In this document: positions 53,964-61,906 of the stretch, one piece after another
Position numbering within the stretch: the first letter of the stretch is position 1
Layout: every line of letters starts with the position of its first letter
Origin: Pseudobdellovibrionaceae bacterium
GTDB taxonomy: Bacteria; Bdellovibrionota; Bdellovibrionia; Bdellovibrionales; Bdellovibrionaceae
Assembly: GCA_019637955.1 (NCBI GenBank)
Contig: JAHBUS010000003.1
Location: forward strand, 248,001 to 312,000
Length of the DNA stretch: 64,000 bases
Direction: 5' to 3'
Program-made: the position numbers and the translations under genes
Notes under the pieces: generated by a model
The model's input: only the letters and a program-made list of their open reading frames with translations
The model's database searches: none
What the model was told of the DNA's origin: nothing

Positions 53964-53984
53964 GAGGGGTTTCGCCTCTTTTTT
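53964..53984 (+). terminator. candidate terminator after the SpoIID gene
   Basis: GAGG/CCTC (or AGGGG/CCTCT) stem with a short loop, followed by six T. Upstream of it lies a perfect inverted repeat TTTTCGGT-GAGTAA-ACCGAAAA (53939-53960). The other roughly 220 bases up to the lipoprotein gene at 54207 hold no gene I can support. Confidence 0.5.
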
Positions 53985-54206
53985 CGCTTTTCTCGAGCGG
54001 CCCTCCATCGCATTTTGTGGGGTTCTTCACCGTCTAATCATTTGACGACCCCGGTGCGCAAACTGTCGCTGTCGATCGCCAGCGGCCGAGTGTCTCAGAT
54101 TGAAGCGCACCTAAGTCTTTGAAATCCGGCGAAAAACGCGTTTGGCACCGCCCTTCAGAAACGGCACACACCTCGCAATTGTAAGGTTTCGAGGAAGGAG
54201 CCCTCT

Positions 54207-55034
54207 ATGAAAAAGCAAACTGTGTTCGTCCAAATCATTTTGGTGGCCCTGATGTCGGTGCTCGGCATCGCGTGCGCTTCTAAAAATGAGGGAGGCTTCT
54301 CCACCAATGATTCGGGAATCACGCCGAATAGCCCCAATCAACCCAGCACCACCCCCACACCGACGCCCACGCCGGGAACCGGCACGGACTACTTCGCCGG
54401 TGGATCGGGCGCCTCGGTCGCGCTGAATGTGAACTGGGCCGACTCGAATCAACGCTCGGTATGGACCACTTATGTCGGTTCGCACCCTTTGAATGCGCCC
54501 ACGAACTTCCGTCTTTATGTGGATCTCAATGAGTCGAACGGCCGCGCGGGCGGAACCGTCAAGATTGGCTACCAGGACAACGGTCAGCTCTACACGGGCG
54601 TTTTCACCACCCAGAATCCCAACGGCTATGATTACAACCGCGTGTCTTATAAGAACTGGTATGTCGGTCAGCCCAACTCCGAGTTCAATCAGTGGTTCAC
54701 TTACGGCGGTAAGCGCGTGTGGCACGGCTTCTTCCAAGATGCTTACGGCGCGATCATCATCGTGATCGACGGCGGCATTGACTTGGGTGATGGCGGCGGT
54801 CTCACCGAACTCACGGGACGCGTGTACTTCAAAAACTTTAAAACCGCTCCGGCTCCCCAGTACATGGGCGGCTCGGGCGAAAACTGCTGGTTCTTGCTGC
54901 CGCCCTCTCCCTACGAGTGCGGAACGTTCAAAGTGGGCGAGCGGGTCGTGACGACATCGGCGCTCTACCCCGGTGATGGTTACACATTGCTGTCGACGTT
55001 CAGCGGAATGAACAAAGCTGCGGCCATTAAGTAA
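54207..55034 (+). CDS. hypothetical lipoprotein with Pro/Thr linker
   Basis: A 275-residue lipoprotein (lipobox Gly-Ile-Ala-Cys, Cys23). A disordered Ser/Pro/Thr linker with PTPTPTPGTGT is followed by a beta-rich domain with many Tyr/Trp/Gly residues and a late cysteine pair (ENCWF and YECGTF). GGAAGGAG precedes the ATG. It heads a short run with the next lipoprotein, with which it shares the Cys-plus-Gly style but no clear sequence match. Function unknown; probably surface-exposed. Confidence 0.75.
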   Translation: MKKQTVFVQIILVALMSVLGIACASKNEGGFSTNDSGITPNSPNQPSTTPTPTPTPGTGTDYFAGGSGASVALNVNWADSNQRSVWTTYVGSHPLNAPTNFRLYVDLNESNGRAGGTVKIGYQDNGQLYTGVFTTQNPNGYDYNRVSYKNWYVGQPNSEFNQWFTYGGKRVWHGFFQDAYGAIIIVIDGGIDLGDGGGLTELTGRVYFKNFKTAPAPQYMGGSGENCWFLLPPSPYECGTFKVGERVVTTSALYPGDGYTLLSTFSGMNKAAAIK

Positions 55035-55077
55035 AAGGCGCACCTCTGGTGCGACAAGAAAGGTGAAGGAGGTCTTT

Positions 55078-55653
55078 ATGAAAAAACTTTTGATTCCCCT
55101 GGTTTTCGTGGCCTCACTCGCCATCGTGGCCTGTAATAAAAACGACGGTGGCAGCACCGCCGCGACTCCCGGCTCCAATTATTGGCAAAACTGTGGAAGC
55201 TGCCAAATGTTCGGGCAAGGTCCCGCGCTTCTCACGGCGGTCAAAGGACAAACCACCGATGGCGGTTTGCAATTCTCTCTCGATTTGCAAGGTCAGAGCG
55301 GCGGCATGCCCGCTTACGGCAATCCCAAAGCGGTCGTCTATTATCAAGGTCCCGCGGCGTTCACCGGTTACATGCGCGTGAACAACTCATCGCTCATTTG
55401 CGGTGCGATGCCCGGCGATTACATGATCCGTCCCTTGCAACCTTCAAGCATGTACGCGCTCACGGTTCAAGGTGGGCAGTACGAGGCGATGGGTCCCAAC
55501 GGTTATCGCATTCTTTTCCGCCTCGGCAACGCTGTGTTTTACAACAACGATGGTGGCGGTGTGAGCTCGGCTTCGATGAACAATCGTGTTGGTCTCAATA
55601 TCATTCTCGATTACGTGAATGGATCACCTTGCGGATCGATTTCGACCTACTAG
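55078..55653 (+). CDS. hypothetical lipoprotein
   Basis: A 191-residue lipoprotein with lipobox Ile-Val-Ala-Cys (Cys19) and a strand-rich mature domain containing three further cysteines (NCGSC and SLICGA), plus a terminal SPCGS. ATG at 55078 follows AAGGAGG; a GTG at 55063 is upstream in frame but has no site. It lies 43 bases after the preceding lipoprotein gene and is probably co-transcribed. Family not recognised. Confidence 0.72.
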   Translation: MKKLLIPLVFVASLAIVACNKNDGGSTAATPGSNYWQNCGSCQMFGQGPALLTAVKGQTTDGGLQFSLDLQGQSGGMPAYGNPKAVVYYQGPAAFTGYMRVNNSSLICGAMPGDYMIRPLQPSSMYALTVQGGQYEAMGPNGYRILFRLGNAVFYNNDGGGVSSASMNNRVGLNIILDYVNGSPCGSISTY

Positions 55654-55665
55654 TCCTGGATCAAA

Positions 55666-57045
55666 ATGAGATTCGGCGGATCATGGTCGACAGGCCCGTT
55701 TCGTCCGTCTATCATTTATGAAGTGGGAAGCCTGAACAGCCGGCGCACCGGCGGGTCTTTTTTATTCTTAGTCGTTCTCATTCTGTTTTTTCAAAACTGT
55801 TCTGTTGGTTTTCGCGCGGATGAAGAGTTGTCCCTTGCGATGATCTCGGGCTCGGCGGTGGAGTCCGCGGTTCCCTCTCCCATTTCTCAAAATCAAGGCT
55901 CCATCATCCCCTCGAGCGGAATTGCGCCGTCGGTGGGTGCGGAAAATGTTTGCCAAGTGACGACCGAATCCGGAGGTCCCGCGGTCGCGGCGATCACAAG
56001 TCCGATGCGCCTGCGCGTGTATCAACGCCAGGGCGGCGCGGCCCAGCTTCCAGTGAATCTTGTTCTGGCGGGAGCCGCCGACTGCGTGCAAGCCCGCATT
56101 TTGCGCGATGACCGCTCCACCCTTGTCGATTGGACGACCATCGCCTCGGCGGCTTTCGCGAGCGGCGCCGGCGTGTCGAGCTCCTTAAACACTCCCAATG
56201 GGGGTTGGTATTTCTTTGAAGTGCGAGCGATCAAAGATCATGCCGCGGGCCCGGTTGCCACGCTCGACTACATCGGCGTGGGTGAGGTGTTCGTCACCGC
56301 GGGGCAGTCCAATTCCACTTTCTTTGGCGAGCAGCCTCAGCGGACCAAAACGGGGAAGGTGGTCTATTTTGACGGGGCCACTTGGCAGCTTTGTCAGGAT
56401 CCGCTCCCGAACGTCGATCCGCAAGGGTCGGGTGGTGCGCCTTGGTGCCCTCTCGGTGATTCGATCGCCGCGGGGTACGGAGTTCCGGTCGCGTTTGCGC
56501 CGACAGGCTGGGGTGGCTCTTCGATTTCACAGTGGCAGGCAAACGCGTCGACAAGCCCGGGTGGTGTTGGCGTTCTCTACAAACGGATGACCCAAACCGT
56601 GGCTTACTTCGGGCCGGGCGGAGTGCGCGCAGTTTTGTGGCACCAGGGAGAGTCGGATGTGTCGATGCCGCAGAACACGTACGTCACGTCTTTGCTCGCC
56701 ATTATCCAAGGTTCGCGAGAGGCGGCCGGAACCGCCGTGCCTTGGATCGTGGCGCAAGCGACTTATCCTCATGATTGGAGCTCCTCTTCGTTGGCGCTTT
56801 GGCGAACACTCTCTTGCGAGGGCCAATGCATCGACGAGAGAAATGCGCAACGACAACAGATCCGCGCGGCCCAGAGTCAACTCGTGGGAGCCGGAAATGT
56901 TTTTGCGGGACCGGACACCGATGTTTTGGGACTGATGTACCGACCCGATGGGATTCATTTTTCTGTTGCTGGCTTGCACGCAGAAGTTCAGTTGTGGGGA
57001 TCATCGATTCACGCGGCCATTCAAAGTCTCATCCAACAACCTTGA
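55666..57045 (+). CDS. SASA-type carbohydrate esterase (sialate O-acetylesterase-like), lipid-anchored
   Basis: A protein of up to 459 residues with a hydrophobic N-terminal segment ending in FFQNC, a probable lipobox. The catalytic domain shows the SGNH/SASA family motifs: VTAGQSNSTFF (nucleophile Ser), AVLWHQGESD and MYRPDGIHFSVAGL (Asp and His). It should remove acetyl groups from sugars outside the cell. The start is uncertain: ATG 55666 or GTG 55723. A terminator-like stem (GCCGG-CGCA-CCGGC followed by a T-run at 55739-55763) lies in the signal region. Confidence 0.75.
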   Translation: MRFGGSWSTGPFRPSIIYEVGSLNSRRTGGSFLFLVVLILFFQNCSVGFRADEELSLAMISGSAVESAVPSPISQNQGSIIPSSGIAPSVGAENVCQVTTESGGPAVAAITSPMRLRVYQRQGGAAQLPVNLVLAGAADCVQARILRDDRSTLVDWTTIASAAFASGAGVSSSLNTPNGGWYFFEVRAIKDHAAGPVATLDYIGVGEVFVTAGQSNSTFFGEQPQRTKTGKVVYFDGATWQLCQDPLPNVDPQGSGGAPWCPLGDSIAAGYGVPVAFAPTGWGGSSISQWQANASTSPGGVGVLYKRMTQTVAYFGPGGVRAVLWHQGESDVSMPQNTYVTSLLAIIQGSREAAGTAVPWIVAQATYPHDWSSSSLALWRTLSCEGQCIDERNAQRQQIRAAQSQLVGAGNVFAGPDTDVLGLMYRPDGIHFSVAGLHAEVQLWGSSIHAAIQSLIQQP

Positions 57046-57077
57046 GTGAAATAGAGCTTGCCAATTTGGAATGAATT

Positions 57078-57980
57078 TTGTCTGATGTGTTTAATATGCT
57101 TCCTCTTTGGGTCGAGTTCTTCGATGATTTGCAACATGTGAGAGGGCGCTCGCAGAATACCATCATGGCTTACCGCCGGGATCTCGAGCTGTTCACGGAA
57201 TTCCGTAAGGGCCATCAGCCCATTTCGGCATTTTACGATTACATGAAAAAACAAAACCTGTCGGCCCGCTCGCAGGCCCGGGTGATCTCTTCGCTGCGCA
57301 CGTACTTCCGCTTTATCGAAAGCCGTGGCGAAAAGGCCGGCGAGCTCACCGAGCTGCGTCCGCCCAAAGTCAAAGTCGGCCTCCCCAAAACTCTCTCGCA
57401 AGAGGAGTTTGACCGTCTCTTCACGGCGGCCGAGAGCGAAGATGCTTTCAAAACTGCCCGTAACCGCATGACTTTGCTTCTGCTTTACGGATTGGGCTGC
57501 CGCGTGAGTGAGCTCATCTCGCTCGATCTCGAAGATTACAATGAGACCGACCGCTGGGTAAAAATCCTCGGCAAAGGCAACAAAGAGCGCTTGGTGCCGT
57601 TGACGGAACACTTGGCCGAGAATCTCGGTCACTACCTGCGCGAGGTTCGCCCGTCGCTTTTGAAGGCGGACCGCACCTCTTCGATTTTGATCAATGACCG
57701 TGGTCACCGGCCTTCGCGTGTGGATATTTGGCGCTGGCTCGCGGCTTGGTCCGAAAAGGCCGGTTTTGCCGAACCCGTTGGTCCGCACCGCTTCCGTCAC
57801 GCCTGCGCGACGGCGTTGCTCGAAAGTGGCGCCGACTTGCGTTCGATCCAAATGCTGCTAGGACACGCAAGCCTGCAAACCACGCAGATCTACACCAACG
57901 TGACCACCTCCAACCTGGTCCGCACCGTGGATGAGCATCATCCTCTGTCGGACTATCAGCTCGAGAAGACCAAGGACTGA
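57078..57980 (+). CDS. tyrosine recombinase, XerC/XerD type
   Basis: A 300-residue recombinase of the length and architecture of chromosome-dimer-resolving Xer proteins. The catalytic residues are Arg142 (GCRVSE), Lys166 (GKGNKER), His237 and Arg240 (HRFRHAC), His263 (LGHAS) and the nucleophile Tyr272 (IYTNV). Start is TTG 57078 or ATG 57096. It sits in core sequence about 1.5 kb before the tRNA-Cys, so a housekeeping Xer role is more likely than an element integrase, though this is not proven. Confidence 0.88.
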   Translation: MSDVFNMLPLWVEFFDDLQHVRGRSQNTIMAYRRDLELFTEFRKGHQPISAFYDYMKKQNLSARSQARVISSLRTYFRFIESRGEKAGELTELRPPKVKVGLPKTLSQEEFDRLFTAAESEDAFKTARNRMTLLLLYGLGCRVSELISLDLEDYNETDRWVKILGKGNKERLVPLTEHLAENLGHYLREVRPSLLKADRTSSILINDRGHRPSRVDIWRWLAAWSEKAGFAEPVGPHRFRHACATALLESGADLRSIQMLLGHASLQTTQIYTNVTTSNLVRTVDEHHPLSDYQLEKTKD

Positions 57981-58001
57981 TCTTGGCAGTGACGGCCGCG
58001 C

Positions 58002-59429
58002 ATGAAGCTGCTGTCTTTCATCGAAGAACATGACGAATTGATCCCGGTTGAAGTCGAACTCGAACTCTGGCCGGGACTTCCCGACATTCACTTTCTTGGC
58101 CGCGCCGACGCCCATCTCAAAGAGGCCGCCCGGCGGATTAAGAGCGCCATCCGCGCGCAGGGTTTTGAATTCCCCATCGCACAGCAAATTTTGGTCAACC
58201 TGAGGCCCAGTCACCTTAAAAAGTCCTCCCGCGGCTTGGAGCTCGCGGTCGCCGCCGCTTACTTGATGGAATCGGGACAGGTCAGGCGTGAGGTGAACGG
58301 CGAGTTTTATTACGGGGAGCTTTCGCTCACCGGCGACGTCGAGGCTCCGAGCGGTTTGGGGTGGATGCAGGTTCCCGAATCAATGCCGCTCGTGACGGGC
58401 GTGAGTCCGGAGGCCATGCCGTTTCGCCGCTTTGAGGTCAAAACTCTGCGAGACTTGGGTGAACCCCGTGAGGTGCCCGCGAGCTTGGCGCCGCTGGACT
58501 GGTCGCCGCCCGCGGCGGTGTTGGATCTCGAGATTTCGGCGGAGCGGGCACGGCTCTTGGGGGTGCTCGCGCTCGGTGGGCATTCGGCGCTGTTCGCCGG
58601 CGCTTCGGGGTCCGGCAAGACCACCGCCGCTAAAATCCTGCATGCGCTCCAACCTTCGCCTTCGATCAACGAAGAGCGTTCACTGCGGCGCCAGTGGCGC
58701 GGCGTGATTCCGCCGGTCTGCTGGCGGCCTTTCATTCAACCGCATCACCGCATCCCCGTGCACTCGCTCGTTGGTGGTGGCAGTGAGGCGCATGGCGGAG
58801 AGCTTGCGCGCGCGGATCTGGGGATGCTGCTCTTCGATGAGTTCTTGGAGTTTTCGCCGCAAGTGATGGAATCGTTACGGGAACCGCTCGAACAAAAACG
58901 CCTGCGTGTGAGCCGTGGGAGCCGGGTCAAAGACTACCCGGTGCGGGCGCAGTTTATCGCGACCACGAACTTGTGCCCGTGTGGCGACTTTATTCCGGGC
59001 AAGCGCTTGACCGCACGCTGCCGCTTCTCGCTGACCAAGTGCCGGTCTTACTCCGAGCGTTTCTCGGGACCTCTCTTGGACCGGTTCGAAGCGGTCGCGC
59101 TTTTGGACAGCGACACGCGTTCGGGAGAAAAGGTGCTCGTGCGGGATCTTCGCCAGCAGGTCGAAGAGCGGCGCGAGCGGCTTCGGGGGCAGGGGCGTGA
59201 GCCGGGGGTTGAATCCAATGACCTGATCCGGTCGCGCTTAGGGGAGTTTTGGAAGACTCAGGATTTGGACCAGATGGCCGGCTCCGAGAGGCGTCGCATC
59301 GCAACAATGCGCTTGGCCCAGTCCTTCTGCGATTGGGAGGGAAGTCCTCGGGTGCGAGGCCCGCATCTCACGGCGGCTCTCGAATTGACCGTGACGACGT
59401 TTGAGAAGCTGCGACGCTGGGATCTTTGA
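58002..59429 (+). CDS. comM: YifB/ComM-family Mg-chelatase-like AAA+ ATPase
   Basis: A 475-residue AAA+ protein of the ComM/YifB family, which promotes branch migration during natural transformation. An N-terminal LonC-like domain (VEVELELWPGLPDIHFLGRA) is followed by Walker A GASGSGKTTAAK near residue 205, the MLLFDEFLEF Walker B, FIATTNLCPCGDF with its cysteine pair, and a helical lid. It is slightly shorter than the usual 500 residues. It lies 22 bases after the Xer gene. Confidence 0.87.
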   Translation: MKLLSFIEEHDELIPVEVELELWPGLPDIHFLGRADAHLKEAARRIKSAIRAQGFEFPIAQQILVNLRPSHLKKSSRGLELAVAAAYLMESGQVRREVNGEFYYGELSLTGDVEAPSGLGWMQVPESMPLVTGVSPEAMPFRRFEVKTLRDLGEPREVPASLAPLDWSPPAAVLDLEISAERARLLGVLALGGHSALFAGASGSGKTTAAKILHALQPSPSINEERSLRRQWRGVIPPVCWRPFIQPHHRIPVHSLVGGGSEAHGGELARADLGMLLFDEFLEFSPQVMESLREPLEQKRLRVSRGSRVKDYPVRAQFIATTNLCPCGDFIPGKRLTARCRFSLTKCRSYSERFSGPLLDRFEAVALLDSDTRSGEKVLVRDLRQQVEERRERLRGQGREPGVESNDLIRSRLGEFWKTQDLDQMAGSERRRIATMRLAQSFCDWEGSPRVRGPHLTAALELTVTTFEKLRRWDL

Positions 59430-59515
59430 GGAAAGTGCCTTTTTTATCAGCACGTGCTCGAAGAGCCGTGTTTGACAATCCTGGGCCTCAGAAATAGAGT
59501 CGACGGTTCTTGACC

Positions 59516-59589
59516 GGTGACATGGCCGAGTAGTTAGGCAGCGCTCTGCAAAAGCGTGTACGGGGGTGCGAATCCCTCTGTCACCTCCA
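59516..59589 (+). tRNA. tRNA-Cys (anticodon GCA)
   Basis: A 74-base cloverleaf including an encoded CCA end. The acceptor stem GGTGACA pairs with TGTCACC, the D-arm runs from GCC to GGC, the anticodon stem GCGCT/AGCGT frames loop CTGCAAA with anticodon GCA, and the T-arm GGGGG/CCCTC is normal. It is the presumed integration site of the downstream element, although no duplicated 3' end is visible in this window. Confidence 0.95.
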
Positions 59590-59694
59590 AAAAACACCCA
59601 CGAAAAAATCGAAAAATGAGCCAAGCTCTCGAAATCTCGAGTGAGTGTTTTCGCATACTTAGCGCAGTTCAGATCGAGCAAACATAACCCCACA

Positions 59695-59758
59695 CCACCC
59701 AAAACCACCCGGCAAGGTGGGTTTCAGGTGGGTCCGAGGTGGGACTGAAATTTCAGTC
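59695..59758. repeat. iteron-like GGTGGG cluster with 16-bp palindrome
   Basis: Three direct GGTGGG repeats at 59716, 59727 and 59738 are spaced exactly 11 bases apart, on the same DNA face. Two inverted copies (CCACCC) lie at 59695 and 59705. The cluster runs into a perfect palindrome, GACTGAAATTTCAGTC (59743-59758). This resembles a replication-initiator or regulator binding array and lies between the tRNA and the element's first gene. Confidence 0.6.
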
Positions 59759-59950
59759 TCCCACGTGATTTCAATAAGTTACGAATTTCACTCTCAAGAG
59801 TGATCTGATTCGTGGGTGGGAAATGTTTTGCGCGACGTGAGCTCTTCATTCGGAAGACTCAAAGTTCTCACTCGCTTTTCCAGGGCGTGGAAAAAAACTC
59901 CTCAAATGCGTCTTCACCGAGATGGTCACCAAAGTGATCTATCGGTGAGA

Positions 59951-60110
59951 CCCGCTCGCAGCCAACTCCCAGCAACCTCCCATGAATTGCTGCTGGTGGC
60001 CGCTCTCCGCTAATCCAGCACCCACTCGCAACAAGTTGGAGCGGGTGCTGGATTAGCTCCGGCATCCACCATCATCAATTCATGGGAGGTGGGAGTTGGC
60101 TGCGAGCGGG
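59951..60110. repeat. ~160-nt near-continuous inverted repeat (giant hairpin)
   Basis: The outer arms are 59951-59999 and 60066-60110. They match over about 45 positions with one 4-base insertion and two single mismatches. After a short unpaired stretch the inner arms CTAATCCAGCACCC (60010-60023) and GGGTGCTGGATTAG (60043-60056) are perfect. The 19-base tip can pair further. It ends 26 bases before the first element gene. An origin, transfer or protein-binding cruciform is likely; no reverse transcriptase gene, as needed for a retron, is present. Confidence 0.85.
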
Positions 60111-60135
60111 ATTACTTTTTACGAAAGGATTATTC

Positions 60136-60933
60136 ATGTTTTCTCTCTCCCTCGGGCCCTCCCTAGCGGCAAAGAGAAGAGTCGTGCAGGAAAAGAACAC
60201 TCGTCTCACGGACAGGGACGCGGAGATCTTGCGGTTTGTCTGCGAGATGAAGTTTGCGAGCTCAACGGATGTCTATGAGAACTTCTTCAAGGTTCTCGTG
60301 GCAGGCGGTGAGAGCAAATCGAAGCGTTGGGCGTTTAAGCGACTTCAGAAGCTAGAAAGCGAAGATTTGCTGATGAGAAAGTTCTCTCATCAAATTCGCG
60401 AAAGTCTCTTCGTCACAACGCCGAAAGGTTTTCGCATTTGCGAGGAAGCGATCTCGAGCCTGAAGCTTCCGCGTCCGAGCTTCGGGATCAACTACAACAC
60501 CTTTGATCATGATTGGCTCATGATCAAAATCCGAAGGGCTCTTGAGAAATCGGGCGAAGCGCGCGTTTGGTTCTCCGAACGGGTGCTTTTAGCAAACCCC
60601 GATCTTCTCGACGGCTTTTCTCAAGATTACTTTCCGGACGGGGTTTATGAGGCCCCGGACGGGACCTTGATCGCCGTTGAGCTGGAGATCTCGCGCAAAG
60701 TACGAAGCCTGTACCGGGAAAAGTTGAACCGGTACGTGAAATACATGCGCGAGACCAATGGCTCAAAGACGGCGATCAAGAGCGTTACCATTCTCGTCGC
60801 CAAAACCGCCGTTCGGAAGGTCATCGAAGACGAAGCTCGAATCTTCGGCGACTACTTTCGCATTCTCCCTTTGGGCGAGTTCCTCGCCCAACACCAACCC
60901 CAACTGAAAAAGGAAAAGTCACATGAAACATAA
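60136..60933 (+). CDS. replication-relaxation family protein (first copy)
   Basis: A 265-residue protein with an N-terminal winged helix (LTDRDAEILRFVCEMKFAS) and a C-terminal restriction-nuclease-like half holding Pro167-Asp168 and Glu182/Glu184 (FPDGVYE, then IAVELEIS). This is the replication-relaxation layout seen on plasmids and integrative elements. ATG at 60136 has AAAGGA upstream. It lies just after the giant hairpin, which it may bind. Its end overlaps the next gene by 11 bp. Confidence 0.75.
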   Translation: MFSLSLGPSLAAKRRVVQEKNTRLTDRDAEILRFVCEMKFASSTDVYENFFKVLVAGGESKSKRWAFKRLQKLESEDLLMRKFSHQIRESLFVTTPKGFRICEEAISSLKLPRPSFGINYNTFDHDWLMIKIRRALEKSGEARVWFSERVLLANPDLLDGFSQDYFPDGVYEAPDGTLIAVELEISRKVRSLYREKLNRYVKYMRETNGSKTAIKSVTILVAKTAVRKVIEDEARIFGDYFRILPLGEFLAQHQPQLKKEKSHET

Positions 60934-61906
60934 CCCTTCTACTCAGCAGTCCACCCAAAAACCCAACTCGTTCTTTAACGGGAAGAACCCTTTCGTTCGA
61001 TACCCAAACAAAGCGAGCGCGCGAGGTGCTCCAGTTCAGGTGCCGCACGGTCTCGCTTCGCGGGACCAGGCGTCACCCTCCTTCCCGGGGGGTGATTCAG
61101 TCCAAGCACCGCGAGTTCCCGCTTCGCGGGACCAGGCGTCGCTCTCCTCCGCACAGCGAGACACGACTGCGCATTCACCAAAACCTATGCCCGCAGTTCA
61201 GGCTCATGCTTCGCCCTCCTCGCCGCGGGCGACAGTCAACCAGGACGGCATTCTCAAATTCCTTCTCGACATGAAGTACGCCCGAAAGAGCCAATTACTA
61301 AAGCGCTTTGGCGATAACGACCAGACGAGAAGCGAGATTGGTCAGCTCTTGCGAGCTGGCTTTATTAAATCAAAAGACCGCGATCTCACCGCAAGATCGC
61401 TCCTGATTCCCACATTGGAGGGCTACAAGCATCTTCAGACGGGAGCCAAAGGCATGCTGCTGGCTGAGCCCGTGAAGCGGATCTTTGACCCCATGGTTCG
61501 TCATGACCTAATCCTGGGCGACATTCGGCTGCGCTTCGAGGAGCTAAACTTCATTAAGAAGTGGAACTCCGAAGAAATGCTGAAGGTCGTCCCAGGCTTC
61601 GCGAAGCTCATGCGCGATCTTCCAGATGCAATGTGCGAGCGAAATGACGGGAACTCTTACTTCCTTGAGCTTGAGATCTCGCCCAAGAATCGAAAGGTCT
61701 ATGAAGACCGGGTTGAGGAGTACAAAGCGATCCTGGAGATGGATGAGATCAAGGCTCAAGGAATTAACGGCGTTATTTTCCTTTGTACCGATCCGAAGGT
61801 GCTCGAGACCCTCAAGTCGGTCACCCCGAAAAACACGAAAGCCTTCTCGGTCTTACCAATCACCCGCTACCTTAAAGATTTCATTCTGGAAGAGGTAGGC
61901 GTATGA
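60923..61906 (+). CDS. replication-relaxation family protein (second copy) with disordered N-terminus
   Basis: A 327-residue paralogue of the preceding protein. Residues 1-105 are a Ser/Pro/Gln-rich disordered region containing two copies of ASRDQAS. Residues 106-330 repeat the winged helix (GILKFLLDMKYARKSQLLKR) and nuclease-like core (LPDAMCE, then YFLELEIS; Pro234-Asp235, Glu249/251). It overlaps the ATPase gene by four bases. The two paralogues may form a heterodimer at the element's origin. Confidence 0.72.
   Translation: MKHNPSTQQSTQKPNSFFNGKNPFVRYPNKASARGAPVQVPHGLASRDQASPSFPGGDSVQAPRVPASRDQASLSSAQRDTTAHSPKPMPAVQAHASPSSPRATVNQDGILKFLLDMKYARKSQLLKRFGDNDQTRSEIGQLLRAGFIKSKDRDLTARSLLIPTLEGYKHLQTGAKGMLLAEPVKRIFDPMVRHDLILGDIRLRFEELNFIKKWNSEEMLKVVPGFAKLMRDLPDAMCERNDGNSYFLELEISPKNRKVYEDRVEEYKAILEMDEIKAQGINGVIFLCTDPKVLETLKSVTPKNTKAFSVLPITRYLKDFILEEVGV
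61054..61140 (+). repeat. 66-bp-spaced direct repeat within a coding region
   Basis: The 21-base sequence at 61054-61074 recurs exactly at 61120-61140; the distance between copies is 66 bases, so frame is kept. Each copy also contains the stem CGC-TTC-GCG, and the second has the larger TCCCGC-TTC-GCGGGA. It encodes the repeated ASRDQAS in the disordered N-terminus of the second replication-relaxation protein. Confidence 0.85.

Noticed and set aside
54150-54180. Possible sigma-54 promoter (TGGCAC box) before the lipoprotein gene at 54207
   Set aside because: The -24 box matches, but the required GC of the -12 box is missing.
57078-57980. Xer-type recombinase as integrase of the tRNA-Cys element
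   Set aside because: It lies upstream of the tRNA in core-like sequence coupled to the YifB gene and has standard Xer length; more likely the chromosomal Xer protein.
59238-59708. Minus-strand 156-aa frame across the tRNA-Cys gene
   Set aside because: It runs antisense through the tRNA (giving the common GIRTP-like artefact peptide) and has no ribosome site or family; a chance frame.
59951-60110. Retron or CRISPR explanation for the giant hairpin
   Set aside because: No reverse transcriptase or Cas gene nearby and no regularly spaced direct repeats; it is a single nested inverted repeat.
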